From assembly GCA_029721435.1 (NCBI GenBank), contig CM056576.1, positions 71,565,876 to 71,629,875 on the forward strand: a stretch of DNA of 64,000 nucleotides, in the 5' to 3' direction. The DNA is from Gymnothorax reevesii (Eukaryota > Chordata > Actinopteri > Anguilliformes > Muraenidae). Below, one piece after another: positions 42,831 to 55,534 of the stretch. Position 1 is the stretch's first letter. Every line of letters starts with the position of its first letter. The notes beneath the pieces are model-generated. The model did no database searches. It was not told the origin of the DNA and was given only the letters and a program-made list of their open reading frames with translations. The position numbers and the translations under genes are program-made.

Positions 42831-44327
42831 CCCATGTTTTAACGTGAAATAGCTCATGTATGCTCATCAAACATCGATTGCAATCTCCAGAAACCGAGTT
42901 GACAGCGCTAGGCTAACCATTATGAATCAACTTTATGCCTATGATGAGCCAGTTAGCTATAAGACAGCCGCTAACGTCTGCACTAGGCTACTTCAATTCA
43001 CAGCCAGAGCTAGCTGGCGACACGGCAGCTGAAAGTTTAAGCAAAGTTGTGACATTTAAATTCCCATAGAAATGGCGACACAGTGGTGAAAACAAACAAT
43101 AAGGACAGGAAGTTGCCCAGCACTAACCTGAAGACAGGTGGAAAGAATGACGGCTAGAGCAGTCAGCACTGACAGACACGGTTGTGTGTGTGACCTTGTG
43201 TTCCGATGTTCTGAAGTGAGCACTAGCCGAATCACAGCCAAAGCCACGTGAATATTAAGTAGCCACATGCGATTGTGTACTATACGGAGTGAAGTGAATA
43301 AAGTAGCAATGCGTTACAGTTATCATATTAAGTAGTTGTGTGCCTATGCACTTTCTCTTACTGTAGATTATGTGGACATGTAGACTTAAAACGTGATTTT
43401 TTCTATATACTCTGGGGTAAATTATACTGGGGCACTGCAGACCAATACTGGGGCACATGCCCCTGTAAAATATGTCTGGTTCCAACGATGGTCAGAAACC
43501 TTCATTTCCAATGTTTCTGAAGTTTCTGTTGAGCCTCAAGTCTTTGAGGAGACAGATGAGGAAGAGGGCAATGCAGTGATATATGCTGGACCGTATATGT
43601 AATGTATGAGCTAGAAGCTGTGGATAATCCCGAGTACGTTGCCCCTGAAAGACCTAATCTTCATTGGCATGAATGGTTGGTCTTGCTGACTTGTTTCATT
43701 GTGGCGTGCCATCAGATTTCAGGAAGGCCTTCAGTAACATCACCCTTTCCCGCATAATTGCTCTTAAACTGTTTGCGATCAAGTTTGCCATATTAACAAT
43801 CAAACAATTTATTAACTGAACAACCACCGCCAATGCATGACACGTAATGATAAAGGAATGCCAATGACAAAGCAATTGCCTATTGCCAATGGTGATATAA
43901 TTGATGTGACTATGCAAGGATGACAATCCACAAAAAATCTGAAACTTTTGTTGATTTTGCAGCAGTTTACAACGCCCTTTAGCTGTCACTACATTAAGAC
44001 TAAAGAGGGGATTCTCATGGCTTATTGCTCAATGAGCCTCGCAAACTAATTTATGCAAATCTGTGCTGTTTCACAAGCTACACGAGTGCAGAAATGATAA
44101 AGACATATTGATATTTTTCATAGTCATTGATGTGCAGAAGAAAACGCAGTATAATTTCACGGTGCAATGTATAACAAAGCTTTCAAAAATAAATTAGACT
44201 CTCATCAGTTCTACCAATTAGTCGGAGCAACTGTTGCTAATAGGGAACTGCGATAAACTGCGACATACTCAGGTCATTAAGCAGTGAAAGGTGAGGTGAT
44301 TGCTGGCTCTGTGTTTCTGCCAATGGA
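42831..44327. other. Intergenic DNA
   Basis: No genes or classified repeats were seen. Confidence 0.45.
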
Positions 44328-44510
44328 CCGCCACTGGTTTCATCGTATGACTTCGTCTGTTGTTGATAAACAAATAAATAAATGTCATATTTAACGTAAA
44401 TGAATACCCTGTATCTATGGTCATTTGGTGGTGGGCCTAATGCATGCGTATTCATGTACATGTATGTATCGGTGTCAGTGGCGGCTCGTGAACTGGCAAT
44501 AGGAGAAGCT
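44328..44510. mobile_element. Two hAT-like ends in divergent orientation
   Basis: CCGCCACTG ends at 44337, a right-end-like hAT terminus. CAGTGGCGGCTCGTGAACTGG starts at 44476, a left-end-like terminus. Neither has a matched partner in view, so these are probably fragments. Confidence 0.35.
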
Positions 44511-45249
44511 CTAACAATCCCTTAAAATTAATGATTGGTCGTGGCCTGTTTTCAATCATTAATTTAAATGACACTTACAGAAACTCCAAAAACTCTCAAC
44601 ATTGTCAGATGTAGCCAGTTTTCATTTACAAGGCATTCTAATTACGACTTCGGATTTCTCATGCTTTTCTTTACTCAGGGGTTGGAAGGAATGCACGTGT
44701 TTCATGATCATTTTAATTAAATAATATAATTTAAAACATATTAATGCAACTTCATAGTTCCAACCCCTCCACGCACAAGGACTTCAGTGCAAGAATCTCT
44801 TACATATGCAATGATTGCATACTGTAATTGCTGACTACAGCAGAGGAGCGTAAATATGCCACTTAAACTCACCGAATGCGTGACAGTTGACAGGTTTGCG
44901 TTATTAATGAAAACTGGCCACACCTGATAATGTTCAGCCACTCAAACAACTTGTTAGGATGAATGAGAACAATACATCGTGACATGCTGCTGAGGTGTCC
45001 TAGGAAGTTTGACACAAAGCCACCAAAACAGCGAAGAATGAACAGGAATTTCAATGGTGTGCACAGAATCATAATAATGGCTGTTCTGGAATTGATATCA
45101 CTACTGGAGTTCACTGAAGAATTTTGTCTGTGTTGCTAGGGCTATTATTGAGGGAGTTTTGGAAAAATTCCAAAGCAGAATGTTTTCAAATGAGTTTCTC
45201 GTCACAAACAAACGGAAAAACTGAATGAAAACGATGTTTGCTTACTTCA

Positions 45250-45629
45250 CACCACCCCTTTAACAAGCCCAGGATTAGAAAATGGAAGACCTAGAATGTC
45301 TGAGCAGTTGAAGATGTATATATCAAGGAAAAATGAGAAATTGGTGCACTCTGTTCCCCAAATAAACTCTTGGCAGCCTGTTTAAAGGAAAGTTGAAGTA
45401 ACACAGTGGTAAACACACATCCCAACTTTTCTGTTTCGTGCTGCCAGCAATATTAAATTTGTAAAAGCGTTTATTTCCAAAAAACAATTAGGTTGAGATG
45501 GAAGAACATTACATATTAATCTAGAATTTAATATAGGTCAAGGATGATCATAATACAGGTCAAATCACTGTTTCCTTTTTTGTCATTTGCATTTTACATA
45601 TCATCCCAACTTTTTTGGAAAGTGGGTTG
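45250..45629 (+). mobile_element. 3' fragment of a Tc1-like element
   Basis: The last part of a transposase (an AAATGGAAGACC block, then GAAGTAACACAGTGGTAA at the stop, near 45395-45411) is followed by the right terminal repeat. The terminal repeat includes a TCATCCCAACTTTTTTGG word and ends in GGGTTG before TA at 45630-45631. The rest is missing. Confidence 0.7.
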
Positions 45630-46359
45630 TACATAAGAAAATATTTAAAAATAAATAAACACAATTCACCTAATCATTTTTGCATGATGTTCTAAAGAAC
45701 AAAACATTATTAAACTATTGTCCTCATGTTTTTTCTTTAAGCAGGTGTCACATTGTCCCGAAATTGACACCTGATGGACACACAAGAAAGGAAATGTTCA
45801 AATTCGGATCTGATCGTAAAAACATCCAGCCATTCGTGAGGGCATCTTAAGCCATTGTATGACCGCCGGTTGAGTTTCTCAGGCTCTGGCAGCAACTTTG
45901 TGAGCAGTGGCAAAATCTTCGGCATGCCAAAAAATTGCTGGAAGACCTGCGAAGGTTCATTTTCGGGTTGAATTTGTGTCTCCATTTTGCCCTTCTTAAG
46001 GCCATCTAGAGGGCATCTTGTCAAATCGTGTCATCTTTGTCTTTACTTCATGTGATCATCGGTGCCATCGGGCATTTTTCGCCTCACGGAGACATTACGA
46101 AGACAACAAGAAGCTGCCCGATTGTCTTAGGAAGGCAACACCACTTCGTGAAGCCCTCGCAATGCCGTCGTGTAGCCATCGTATTATAATACGAAGACAT
46201 CGAGATGGGACCACGGTGTTGGCGAAGACAGCCGAATTTGAGTAGTCAAGCATTTCACGTGTCATGGTAATGTGGACACATAAAAGGCCAGCCTCAGAGC
46301 ATCTTCCTCTGTCAGTCCTGAGCGACTCAACTTACAGAGCAGCACAACTTATATTATAA

Positions 46360-46884
46360 CAGTACGGGCCAAATGTTTGAACACACCTCATTCAATGCGT
46401 TTCCTTTATTTTCATGACTATTTACATTGTAGTTTCTCACTGAAGGCTTCAAAACTATGAATGAACACATGGAATTATGTACTTAACAAAAAAGTGTGAA
46501 ATTCCTACAACTGAAACCATGCCTTATATTCTAGTTTCTTCAAAGTAGCCACCCTTTGCTCTGATTACTGCTTTGTACCCTCTTGGCATTCTCTTGATGA
46601 GATTCAAGAGCTAGTCACCAGAAATGGTTTTCCCTTCACAGATGTGCCTTGTCAGGGTTAATTAGAGGAATTTCTTGCCTTAACAATGGGGTTGGGGCCA
46701 CCAGTTGTGCTGTGCAGAAGTCAGGTTGATACACAGCCGACAGCCCTATTGGACAACTGTTTGATACATACGTACATAGTTCCACATGTGTTCATTCATA
46801 GTTTCGATGCCTTCAATGAGAATCTAAAATGTAAATAGTCATGAAAATAAAGGAAACGCATTGAACAAACATTGGCCGGTACTG
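46360..46884. mobile_element. Nested non-autonomous Tc1-type element (~525 bp)
   Basis: Inverted terminal repeats of about 115 bp begin CAGTACGGGCCAAATGTTTG on the left and are mirrored on the right (GGCCGGTACTG followed by TA). The CAGTACxGGCCAA terminus is typical of a fish Tc1/mariner group. The interior carries a CTCTTGGCATTCTCTTGATG word like the antisense of a transposase gene. It lies inside 45741-47786. Confidence 0.75.
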
Positions 46885-46891
46885 TATGTAA

Positions 46892-46981
46892 GGGATAATG
46901 TATAGTGAGCCAGTGATTGTTGAAAAATAACTCCCGACGGGGGAATAGAACCCCGACACGCAGCTCACTATACATTATCCC
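46892..46981. repeat. 90-bp foldback with perfect 19-bp arms
   Basis: GGGATAATGTATAGTGAGC at 46892-46910 is perfectly inverted at 46963-46981. The loop contains a smaller CCCCGAC/GACGGGG pairing. It may be a tiny MITE or the hairpin end of a larger repeat. Confidence 0.7.
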
Positions 46982-47791
46982 ACCTAGAATATGGGTAAAA
47001 CATTTCAAATATCAAAATATTAATATAACCAGCAACGGACAGCAGCGCAACAGTCATACCTCTGGAAATAAACACTGCAGAATTTTGGCGATTGACCAAT
47101 CAGAATCGAGTATTTAAGAGTGCAATGTTCTAAATATATATAAATAAGGCACAATGTATTCATGAAATTGAAAACTGATAATGAACTGGTTGCTTTTAAC
47201 GTCATACTTTTTTTAATCTTAACATTTCTTGTTCATAACAAAACAATACTGCCCTACAAGGCCTAAGTGCAGTAACTATATTTTGGGTAAAATGTGAATT
47301 ACACAGCTTTGGGTCTGAGGGTATTTGGAGGTCAGGATTTATTTGGCCAGAAATTACACCATGCTAATTCAGTTAACCATAATTTATCATGAATGTGCTA
47401 ACTATTCATTTGTTGGGACAGCAAACTAATTCTGAAGCCATTTTTTGCTGTTTAAATTATTACGTAGTTACTGCACTTCCCCTTTGTAGGGCAGAATAGT
47501 TTACTATAGATACTTACTGTAATCTGTTGTAAATTTACTTTATTACTCTGTAGTAAATATGCAAACCATCCTGTGGACTTCATGTGTCCTGCAGGTAAAC
47601 TACTTAATAAAAATTCACATCTTTTCGCTGCCTTGGTGTGTGGTTCGGGTGCCATCCTGTGACCTTCTGTAGGCATCATACTTGCTTCGGCTGTTGATTG
47701 GCTTTTGACCCAGTTCGGGGCCATCGTGCGAAATTCAATATTCGTATGGCCATTTGGTGTCAATTTCGGGACAATGTGATGCCTGCTTTAA

Positions 47792-48589
47792 CTTTGCATT
47801 GCTTGAAAATCAATTCTTTTGATGCTCCAAGTGGCTTACGTAATTTAAACTCAGATTTATCTCCTAGACTGGGGAAACTCTAAGAACAGAGGAAACCAAG
47901 TGATTTAACAGCTCTTTTTTTTTTTTTACTTAAGTCAATAAATACATCTTTGGTAACTCCAAAATACATTAAAATATACTTTAAATTACTAAAAACATTA
48001 CTGTTAACTTAAAAGGAAATTATACAAAAATAGTTTTCAAACTTCTGAGCCTGAACTAGAAAATATATTATGCAATTAATGAACTGACACAAGGTTGGTA
48101 TTTCTTGAGAAATAATCTTTCGCTACAAATTCCAAATTTAAATTAAATGACAAAATAAACAATGCAGTTAGTATTTGAGTGCCTCATATTACTGACAAAA
48201 ATATAATATAAGCAGGCCCTCTTTCAGTGCTAAAATTGCAGCTTAAAATTTAATATGAAAAGTTTCAGCAAAAAGGCTTGAGAATAGCAAGTGTGATAGA
48301 AAAACATGTAAGAAATGGAATCAACTAGGTTAACTGGTTCCTTTAGTTTAAATATATAAAAACAGCAGAAAAATGAATGTCTTTTTCAAGCATAAAATAC
48401 CATCATGTTCCTTTCATGTAGGAGAGTAAGAAAGTCACTGGATATGTATCTTATTCAAAATGTTGGAAATATATCACCCCAATAAAAAGTAAGATGGTGG
48501 CAAAAAAAGAATAGAACAAAATTTTTTACTGAAGATGGTGCTTTCACTCAGTTCCAGAGAAATGGTAATGTTTTGAATGCAGAAACACA
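47792..48589 (-). other. Probable runx2 3' untranslated region and intergenic DNA
   Basis: AT-rich, without open frames of interest. On the minus strand an ATTAAA variant poly(A) signal lies at 48249-48254, about 340 bp after the stop. More distant AATAAA words lie near 47550 and 47340. Vertebrate runx2 mRNAs usually have longer 3' ends, so the exact end is open. Confidence 0.4.
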
Positions 48590-49826
<1,237 letters not shown>

Positions 49827-50008
49827 ATCCCCCGCCAAATGCCTGAATTGCGTGCACCTCATTTTCAAACTCCATCAAGGCCTTCATGGTTTGAAGCTAC
49901 ACACCAAGTTTGGTTGTCCTGTCTCTAATAGACCCTGAGAAAAGCTGTCCCCTTTTCGGACGGACGGAGCTCAAACCTATATCCCCCTCACACATCGTGG
50001 CGGGGGAT
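49827..50008. mobile_element. 182-bp repeat with CCCCCGCCA inverted ends
   Basis: ATCCCCCGCCA (49827-49837) and TGGCGGGGGAT (49998-50008) are perfect 11-bp inverted ends. A CGGACGGACGGAGCTCAAAC word lies near the right end. The layout resembles the nested repeat at 12598-12899 (CCGCCA-containing ends and an internal GACAGACAAAC- or GACGGACGG-type tract). Confidence 0.6.
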
Positions 50009-50863
50009 AATTAATAAAGAACAATTCATAAAAATGTATTAATGCTCAAAGTGAAAGATTGATGCAATAGAACTATCATCATTTTATCAGTGAGAAATAT
50101 CCAGTCAGAGCCTAGACTGATCAAGTTGTTTGAAGCAGTATCAATTTGTAAATAAAAAACATAAAATTTCATTTCCAAGATGAGGCTATTCCACGCTGTG
50201 ATCATAGATGTAATCAGTGGTCTCATCTCATCATCATAGTAAATCTTAAATCTTACTGAGTTTTACCTTGGGATACTGGACAAAGTTGTGTACTTGATAT
50301 ATTTTATCTCTGTGGTGTTTATGGACTGGTAGACATTTTGCCAATGAAAACACTTGATTATAACGCGAATAGAACCATGTGAATGTGTGTTTGCATGAAT
50401 CACTGTTGGCATCAGCCAGAGATCCCATGTCTCACGCATTCAGCGTGTCTCTCACCTCTTAGTGGCATTCACGTTCCTGTGCCATTATTCAATCAACATG
50501 CACTGAAGAAATTCACTCATGGATTTAAGTCATTGTGCATTAAGTTAATCAGTTTCACGTGCATTATGGTGGATTTCCCCAATGGTGAAACGGAAATCGA
50601 TTACAACACGGGAATTCTCATGCTGGTCTTTACTGAGGGATTAAAAGCAATGGAATTACATAAAGATGTTTCAAATGTTCTTTCATTAAAACAATTTAAA
50701 CGATCATGAGACACATGCATTGTTTCCAATCCCTAAGTAAAGAGAAGGACAGGAAGTCCAGAGTCATAATCGCTTTCCATATTACTCGTGATGAGGTGCA
50801 CCTTTACTCAAGTGAAACTGAAACTTCCATGCACAAGGATTTTAATTCCACATGAGAATCTCA
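50009..50863. other. runx2 intron, no recognised feature
   Basis: Only short chance open frames; no repeat ends seen. Confidence 0.45.
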
Positions 50864-50867
50864 TTAA

Positions 50868-52810
50868 CCCCTTTCTGCAGATGTAGACACTTGCGTCTAT
50901 AGGACTGCAAATTTAAGCATGCTGTTACTGTACTCGATCACTAGATGGCACCCCCGGATCAGTTATTGAATATTCACAAGCAAGCAGACCTCGAACACGG
51001 TTTTGGATATGGGGAAGTTCACTCCACTCCCTGTTTTTCACGAGTTGCTTGAATTAAACTCCTCAGCTAAGCCTGATGTGCAAACGTGTAAATATCCTTG
51101 CCCATAGTATCGATCCAGCAGTTTAAAAAAATGATCTTTGGCGACAGAAAAAAAAATTGTTGTCACATGTAGCAACCACTTTAGCTACAGTGAGCCAACG
51201 GTATTTCAATTAGTGGTTCAGAAAAATCTGTTTTCTGAAGCAAAAAATTCAACATGGTATTGATTCTCTCACATTCTACTGTCAATAACAGTCATCACAT
51301 GCAAAAAATGCGTAGTTCCCTACCGTGGATTTTCATGTAGATTCCTTCATTGACAAATTCAGCGCTTCTCTATATCCACCCAAGTACTGGTGTTGATAGC
51401 CAATCACTCAAACATTCAGGCTCTTCTCCCTAACTGCACAGTTAGACTTCACGCTCTCGTGAAACTTCCGCGGTAACAATGTATTGATTGGCTCGTTTCT
51501 TATCCAATTCCCGAGTATTAAAACGTTCTACTGTAAGCGAAACACATTGATTGGACAAACACAGAGCATACAAGCCTATGCGTATCAGCAGGCTCGGTTG
51601 TATCCTGTTTACGTTGCGCGCATAACGCGGCTGAAATTGACGCGATTTATAGAAAAAAACACTCACAAAACTGGCCGTGAAGTGTTCAGTTATATTTAGA
51701 GGATTTAAATAAGATAAGGACATGGTCAATGGGAATTATTCCGAATGAAACAGTACTGGAGGGTTCCTTCTACCCGATACATCTGTCTCTGGAGGAGGGC
51801 ATCAATAAAGAAAAAGGTGATACTTCTATTCTGTTTGCATTTTGCTCAATATGGCTTTTTGCTGTAGAATTTATACCGCATTTAAAGACATTGAATGCCG
51901 AGGTTTTCGTTTCTCCAAATGCATGCAGCCCACGCACGTCGGTAGATCCCTCGGTACGTTCATTGCACCATTCTGTTGAATATGGTGGCATATGTCGTTT
52001 GATTTTTCCTGAAAGTGAAATTTCTGTTCTGTTAATATAAGGTATATTTCAGAATTCAGATATTACTGAGTTAGTGAGTTTTTACCCTTATAAGGTGTAA
52101 GGTTATGAGCTCGAATGTGAGAGCGGTTAGCTTTTTATCGCAGGGTGAATGTTATGGCTGTTTAATCAGCACTTTATTTAATGCTTGGGGGACTTTGAAG
52201 AAAAATTGACAAAACTGTAAACTTTATTATGGAGAAAAGGCATGTTTTGTGTTTGGAGAGTTTACTGGTGACCACTGATGTTCAACTGCACTAATATTGA
52301 TAAATTCATGCTAAACTCAACCAGAAAATCATTAGTTCATGCTGAATTTCATGCCCCAAAAGTTAATTTGAGTTAAGTATATGATTAATGTATGATTTGA
52401 CAGTAAACCCTTTTGATGAATCTCAGACTTTGGGGAGACACCTGGATAGCTGTCTAATTTGGCTCATAGCAAGCAGGTAATCTAGAATGTAATGTTCAAG
52501 ATGAATTGTACTTGTGGTCAAGAAGTTTATGATCCCAGAAATGTATATTTTTAGGCCCCAGCAGTTTTTCAATTGTCAGTATTATTTTTTTTGCAATTTC
52601 AAAGTTGAATTTTAATTAAGATTTTTTGTGTTTGCAGCCCCTTTTCTCCACCAAAATCACAAAAATAAACTGAAATACGATGGGAGTCTAAATGCTTCAA
52701 GTGTCTAGACTTAATTGAGCCAAAGTTTTTCTGTCTGTGAAGCTGCAATCTTGAATTATAAAGCCTTAAATCAGGTAACATCTAATTAGCCAGATTTGGC
52801 TTCCGTGCAA
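50868..52810. mobile_element. piggyBac-like non-autonomous element, copy C (~1.94 kb)
   Basis: TTAA at 50864-50867 precedes CCCCTTTCTGCAGATGTAGA. The copy is collinear with 789-2719 to the right sub-terminal hairpin AGCCAGATTTGGCT. The last ~10 bp are altered (TGCAATGGACTTC instead of GCAAAGGGGTTAA), so the right terminus is damaged. A hAT-like end follows at 52827. Confidence 0.72.
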
Positions 52811-52826
52811 TGGACTTCATATATGC

Positions 52827-52990
52827 AGTGTTTCCCATACATTGACGAGATTATGGCGGCCCGCCATAATCTAATTTACCTCCGCCATAGTCTCAATGGC
52901 CTTCATTTACCAAACATGCGTACACCAAGAAAATGGGTGTATCCCAAATCACCCGCAAGGTTCGGCATTTATCAATCTGAACATGAGCGA
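52827..52990 (+). mobile_element. hAT-like left end with sub-terminal palindrome
   Basis: CAGTGTTTCCCATACATTGA is a classic hAT-family terminus. It is followed by the palindrome ATTATGGCGG/CCGCCATAAT (52851-52871). No right terminus was found, so the extent is uncertain. Confidence 0.5.
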
Positions 52991-53922
52991 ACAGTCCGCA
53001 AAATCTCACGCCAGGTCTGATCAGGTGTATGCAAATTTGAAACCAGCGAACAACATGCAAGAACGAGTGCAGCTGTCAAAATGAGCAATAAACCAAATGC
53101 AGGGATGTGGACGTCATGCTGTTGTTGCTCTTATTAGTAGAATGAATAAATAAGCAAAAAAGCTAAATAGGCTAAATGAATAAATAAATAATACACCAGT
53201 GTTGAGAAATTAATTAAATTTATATTCTGAGACAACCTGCTTGTCAAGCCAGACGGCTGACAATTACAATCAATTTTATTAAGCGCAATGCTTGGCTTGG
53301 CAGATACGCAGTGTGGTATGTCAAATGCTTTTCCAGTCAGATTTATACTGAACAACAAAAGAAACCGAAGTTAATTAAAAGCTGACTGGAAAATAACTTT
53401 GCGTGTAATTAGTAAATCTAATTTATTACTTGCGCATGCACATCTACACTCGTTTCATCAAACTTTTCTTTATTTTGAGGTCACTTTGACTGAGTAACTA
53501 TAAGAGTACATTAACTAACAAGCTAACTTGCGTTTCTTTTGATTTCGTCCGGGAAAGTGACGAGTGGCAGCTTGTTTTGTCCGGCACCCGATAGAATGTC
53601 ATGGAGTAATACTAGTAAAAGTACAATGAAGAGTGATCTCTGCAGACTGTATTTTTCCAATTACCCTCATGGTGCTCCAATCGAGGTGGGGGGGACTCAT
53701 CCATCTCCCCACTACCTCGTATTCCCACGATGGAGGGGGAGCCTATCAATGCTGTGACAGCTGGAGGTTTGAGTCTGGTTGGACTCCACTGGTTCGTGCG
53801 CTCCGTTTTTTGGTGGTGACCACTTTTTTTACTTACATGTAAAGCGTTTGGATTGTCAGTTATGTAGGCTATATAACATGAAATATCATGGATCTATAAA
53901 TTGAATTTATTGAGACGGATGT
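52991..53922. other. runx2 intron, no recognised feature
   Basis: A GC-richer patch at 53560-53780 has no recognisable protein. Nothing else supported. Confidence 0.4.
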
Positions 53923-54168
53923 TATTCGCACTCATAGGTGGGGCCAAAGCTGATTTTTTTTCTTGGCAACACTTATAAGTGCGCCAGTTGATGACCATTC
54001 CAGTGCCGCTTAGAAAGTACCGCTTAAAATTAGTTTGGCCAAGAAAAATTTTTTAGCTTTGGACACACTTAAAATAAGTGTGGGCAATGGAGAAATGTGC
54101 ATCTTGGCCACACTTGTAAGTGATCTAAAGCAAATTTTGATCATTTTTTATTCTTGGACGTGCGAATA
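53923..54168. repeat. Short MITE-like repeat with TATTCGCAC ends
   Basis: TATTCGCAC at the left and GTGCGAATA at the right (54160-54168) are inverted. The inside has further imperfect inverted words (CTTGGCAACACTTATAAGTG against CACTTATAAGTG-like words). About 246 bp. It directly precedes the Myb/SANT remnant, with which it may belong. Confidence 0.45.
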
Positions 54169-54189
54169 GTCACTTTGATTTATTAATGA

Positions 54190-54405
54190 ATTAAATCAAA
54201 CCTCTGCTGCACTCCAGTTTTCCACCTCAACAGTGTTTACCGCAGCATCAATAGTTTCCCAAACTGCAGCCTGCTGGGCTCTCTTTATGCCACTCTTAAG
54301 GCTTCCAAACATATATTTTTTTCTCAATCTCGGACGTGATCATTTATATTTCCTCCTCAGTGAAGTTCTTTCTTCTTTGCCGTCTTTCAAGAGTCCATGT
54401 CGTAA
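54190..54405 (-). pseudogene. Myb/SANT-like protein remnant (Harbinger-associated type)
   Basis: Minus-strand reading gives RRKNFTEEEI, then after a frame change FGSLKSGIKRAQQAAVWETI followed by DAAVNTVEVE and ...AAEV before a stop. The pattern matches the trihelix/Myb-like DNA-binding proteins of PIF/Harbinger transposons and related genes (FTEEE, FG.L..GI, W..I..AVN.V, EV). At least one frameshift and an early stop are present, and the segment is short, so it is a dead fragment. Confidence 0.5.
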
Positions 54406-54619
54406 AGTAGGCAGGACTACGCCTCCCGGAGCATGAATTTATAGGGGCGTGTCATGTAAATTACGATGGTTTCAGCCGACAGATTTATCAATGCCATCCC
54501 AGTTCGACACCGAAATCAGCGACGTACACACTTATAGTAAATCAGACCTGACACCTGGCAAACGCTGATATTTGCACCAGAATCTACACCAGATCCTACG
54601 CAAGATTGTTAAATGAGGG

Positions 54620-55190
54620 CTAATATGCGCAATTGGCGCATGTTGATAGGCACATTGCATTGAAATGTGTCTGACATTCTGCAGGTTTCGGTGACGTGAG
54701 CACATTGTGCACCGGTCAGCCATATTACCACTGCACAGGAAGTAAACCAGGATGGAGCTGGCGAGCTCTCTGCGCACTTTCGGCGGAGACTTTTCCATGA
54801 AACTGTCACTGCGTCATGATGAATATGTGACACCTCCCTCTTCTATGCCGCCTCACCCATCTTGACGCACGTCCGTCCACCAAATTGCCAAAGTGGCTGC
54901 AAACGGTGTTGCACCACACAAAATTACCACTGCGCAGGGTGCACCAGACAAAATTAACACTGCGTGGGCTGCACCACCCTGCAATTTTAACATATTTATT
55001 ATGTAACAATATAACATGGTGGGGCTACTCATCTTTATTGAAAAGTTGTTGGTGATTGATATGGTGATTGGTACACTAATGGACATTAACAGACTTAATT
55101 GATTGTGCAACTGCCGCGTGTTGATAGGCACATTGCATTGAAATGTGCCTGACATTCTGCAGGTTTTGGTGACGTGTGCGCCATTGTCTG
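54620..55190. repeat. ~75-bp direct repeats bounding a ~480-bp segment
   Basis: GTTGATAGGCACATTGCATT...CTGACATTCTGCAGG...GGTGACGTG occurs at about 54632-54700 and again at about 55115-55175. The second copy ends exactly where gypsy integrase sequence begins (minus strand). Between them are repeated words such as GCACCACACAAAATTACCAC and GCACCAGACAAAATTAACAC. The intervening segment is probably an insertion or rearranged end of the gypsy element. Confidence 0.5.
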
Positions 55191-55299
55191 TGGCGATTTC
55201 CATAGGATTTCCTTTTTGGCTGAAAACTGCTCTCATGAAATTAATCACTGTAACAGTAGTGCATTGTGGGACAAACCTCTGGCCACTTTGAAAAATACA
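55190..55299 (-). pseudogene. Gypsy integrase core fragment (left of the Tc1 insertion)
   Basis: The minus strand reads YFSKWPEV directly after the Tc1 end. A frame change leads to INFMRAVFSQKGNP and then EIATDNGAHVT, which includes the second catalytic Asp of the DDE core (TDNG). It continues the integrase that stops at 58592 on the other side of the Tc1 element. Sequence after AHVT is replaced by the direct-repeat segment, so the third catalytic residue is lost. Confidence 0.7.
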
Positions 55300-55534
55300 A
55301 CCCCAATTCCGAAATAGTTGGGACGAAGTGTAAATTGTGAATAAAATCAAAATGCAATAACTTTCAGATCACATGAGCCAAAATGTTATTCACAAAAGAA
55401 CATAGGTAACATTTCAAAAGTTGAAACTGAGACATTTTACATTTTTTTCCACAAAATGAGTTTATTTTAAATTTGCTGGCAGCAACAGGCCTCAAAAAAT
55501 GTGGGACACAGGCAAAAAAGGGCTGATAAAGCCA

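Larger units (their letters stand above)
45741..47786. mobile_element. ~2.05-kb TIR element of unknown superfamily, flanked by TTTAA
   Basis: The ends form a 31-bp inverted repeat with two mismatches: GCAGGTGTCACATTGTCCCG at 45741, and GGGACAATGTGATGCCTGC ending at 47786. TTTAA lies on both outsides (45736-45740 and 47787-47791), suggesting a TTTAA or TTAA target duplication. Inside are a nested Tc1-type element (46360-46884) and a 90-bp foldback (46892-46981). No transposase was recognised, so it is non-autonomous. TTAA targets are used by piggyBac and Kolobok, but the termini match neither clearly. Confidence 0.65.
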
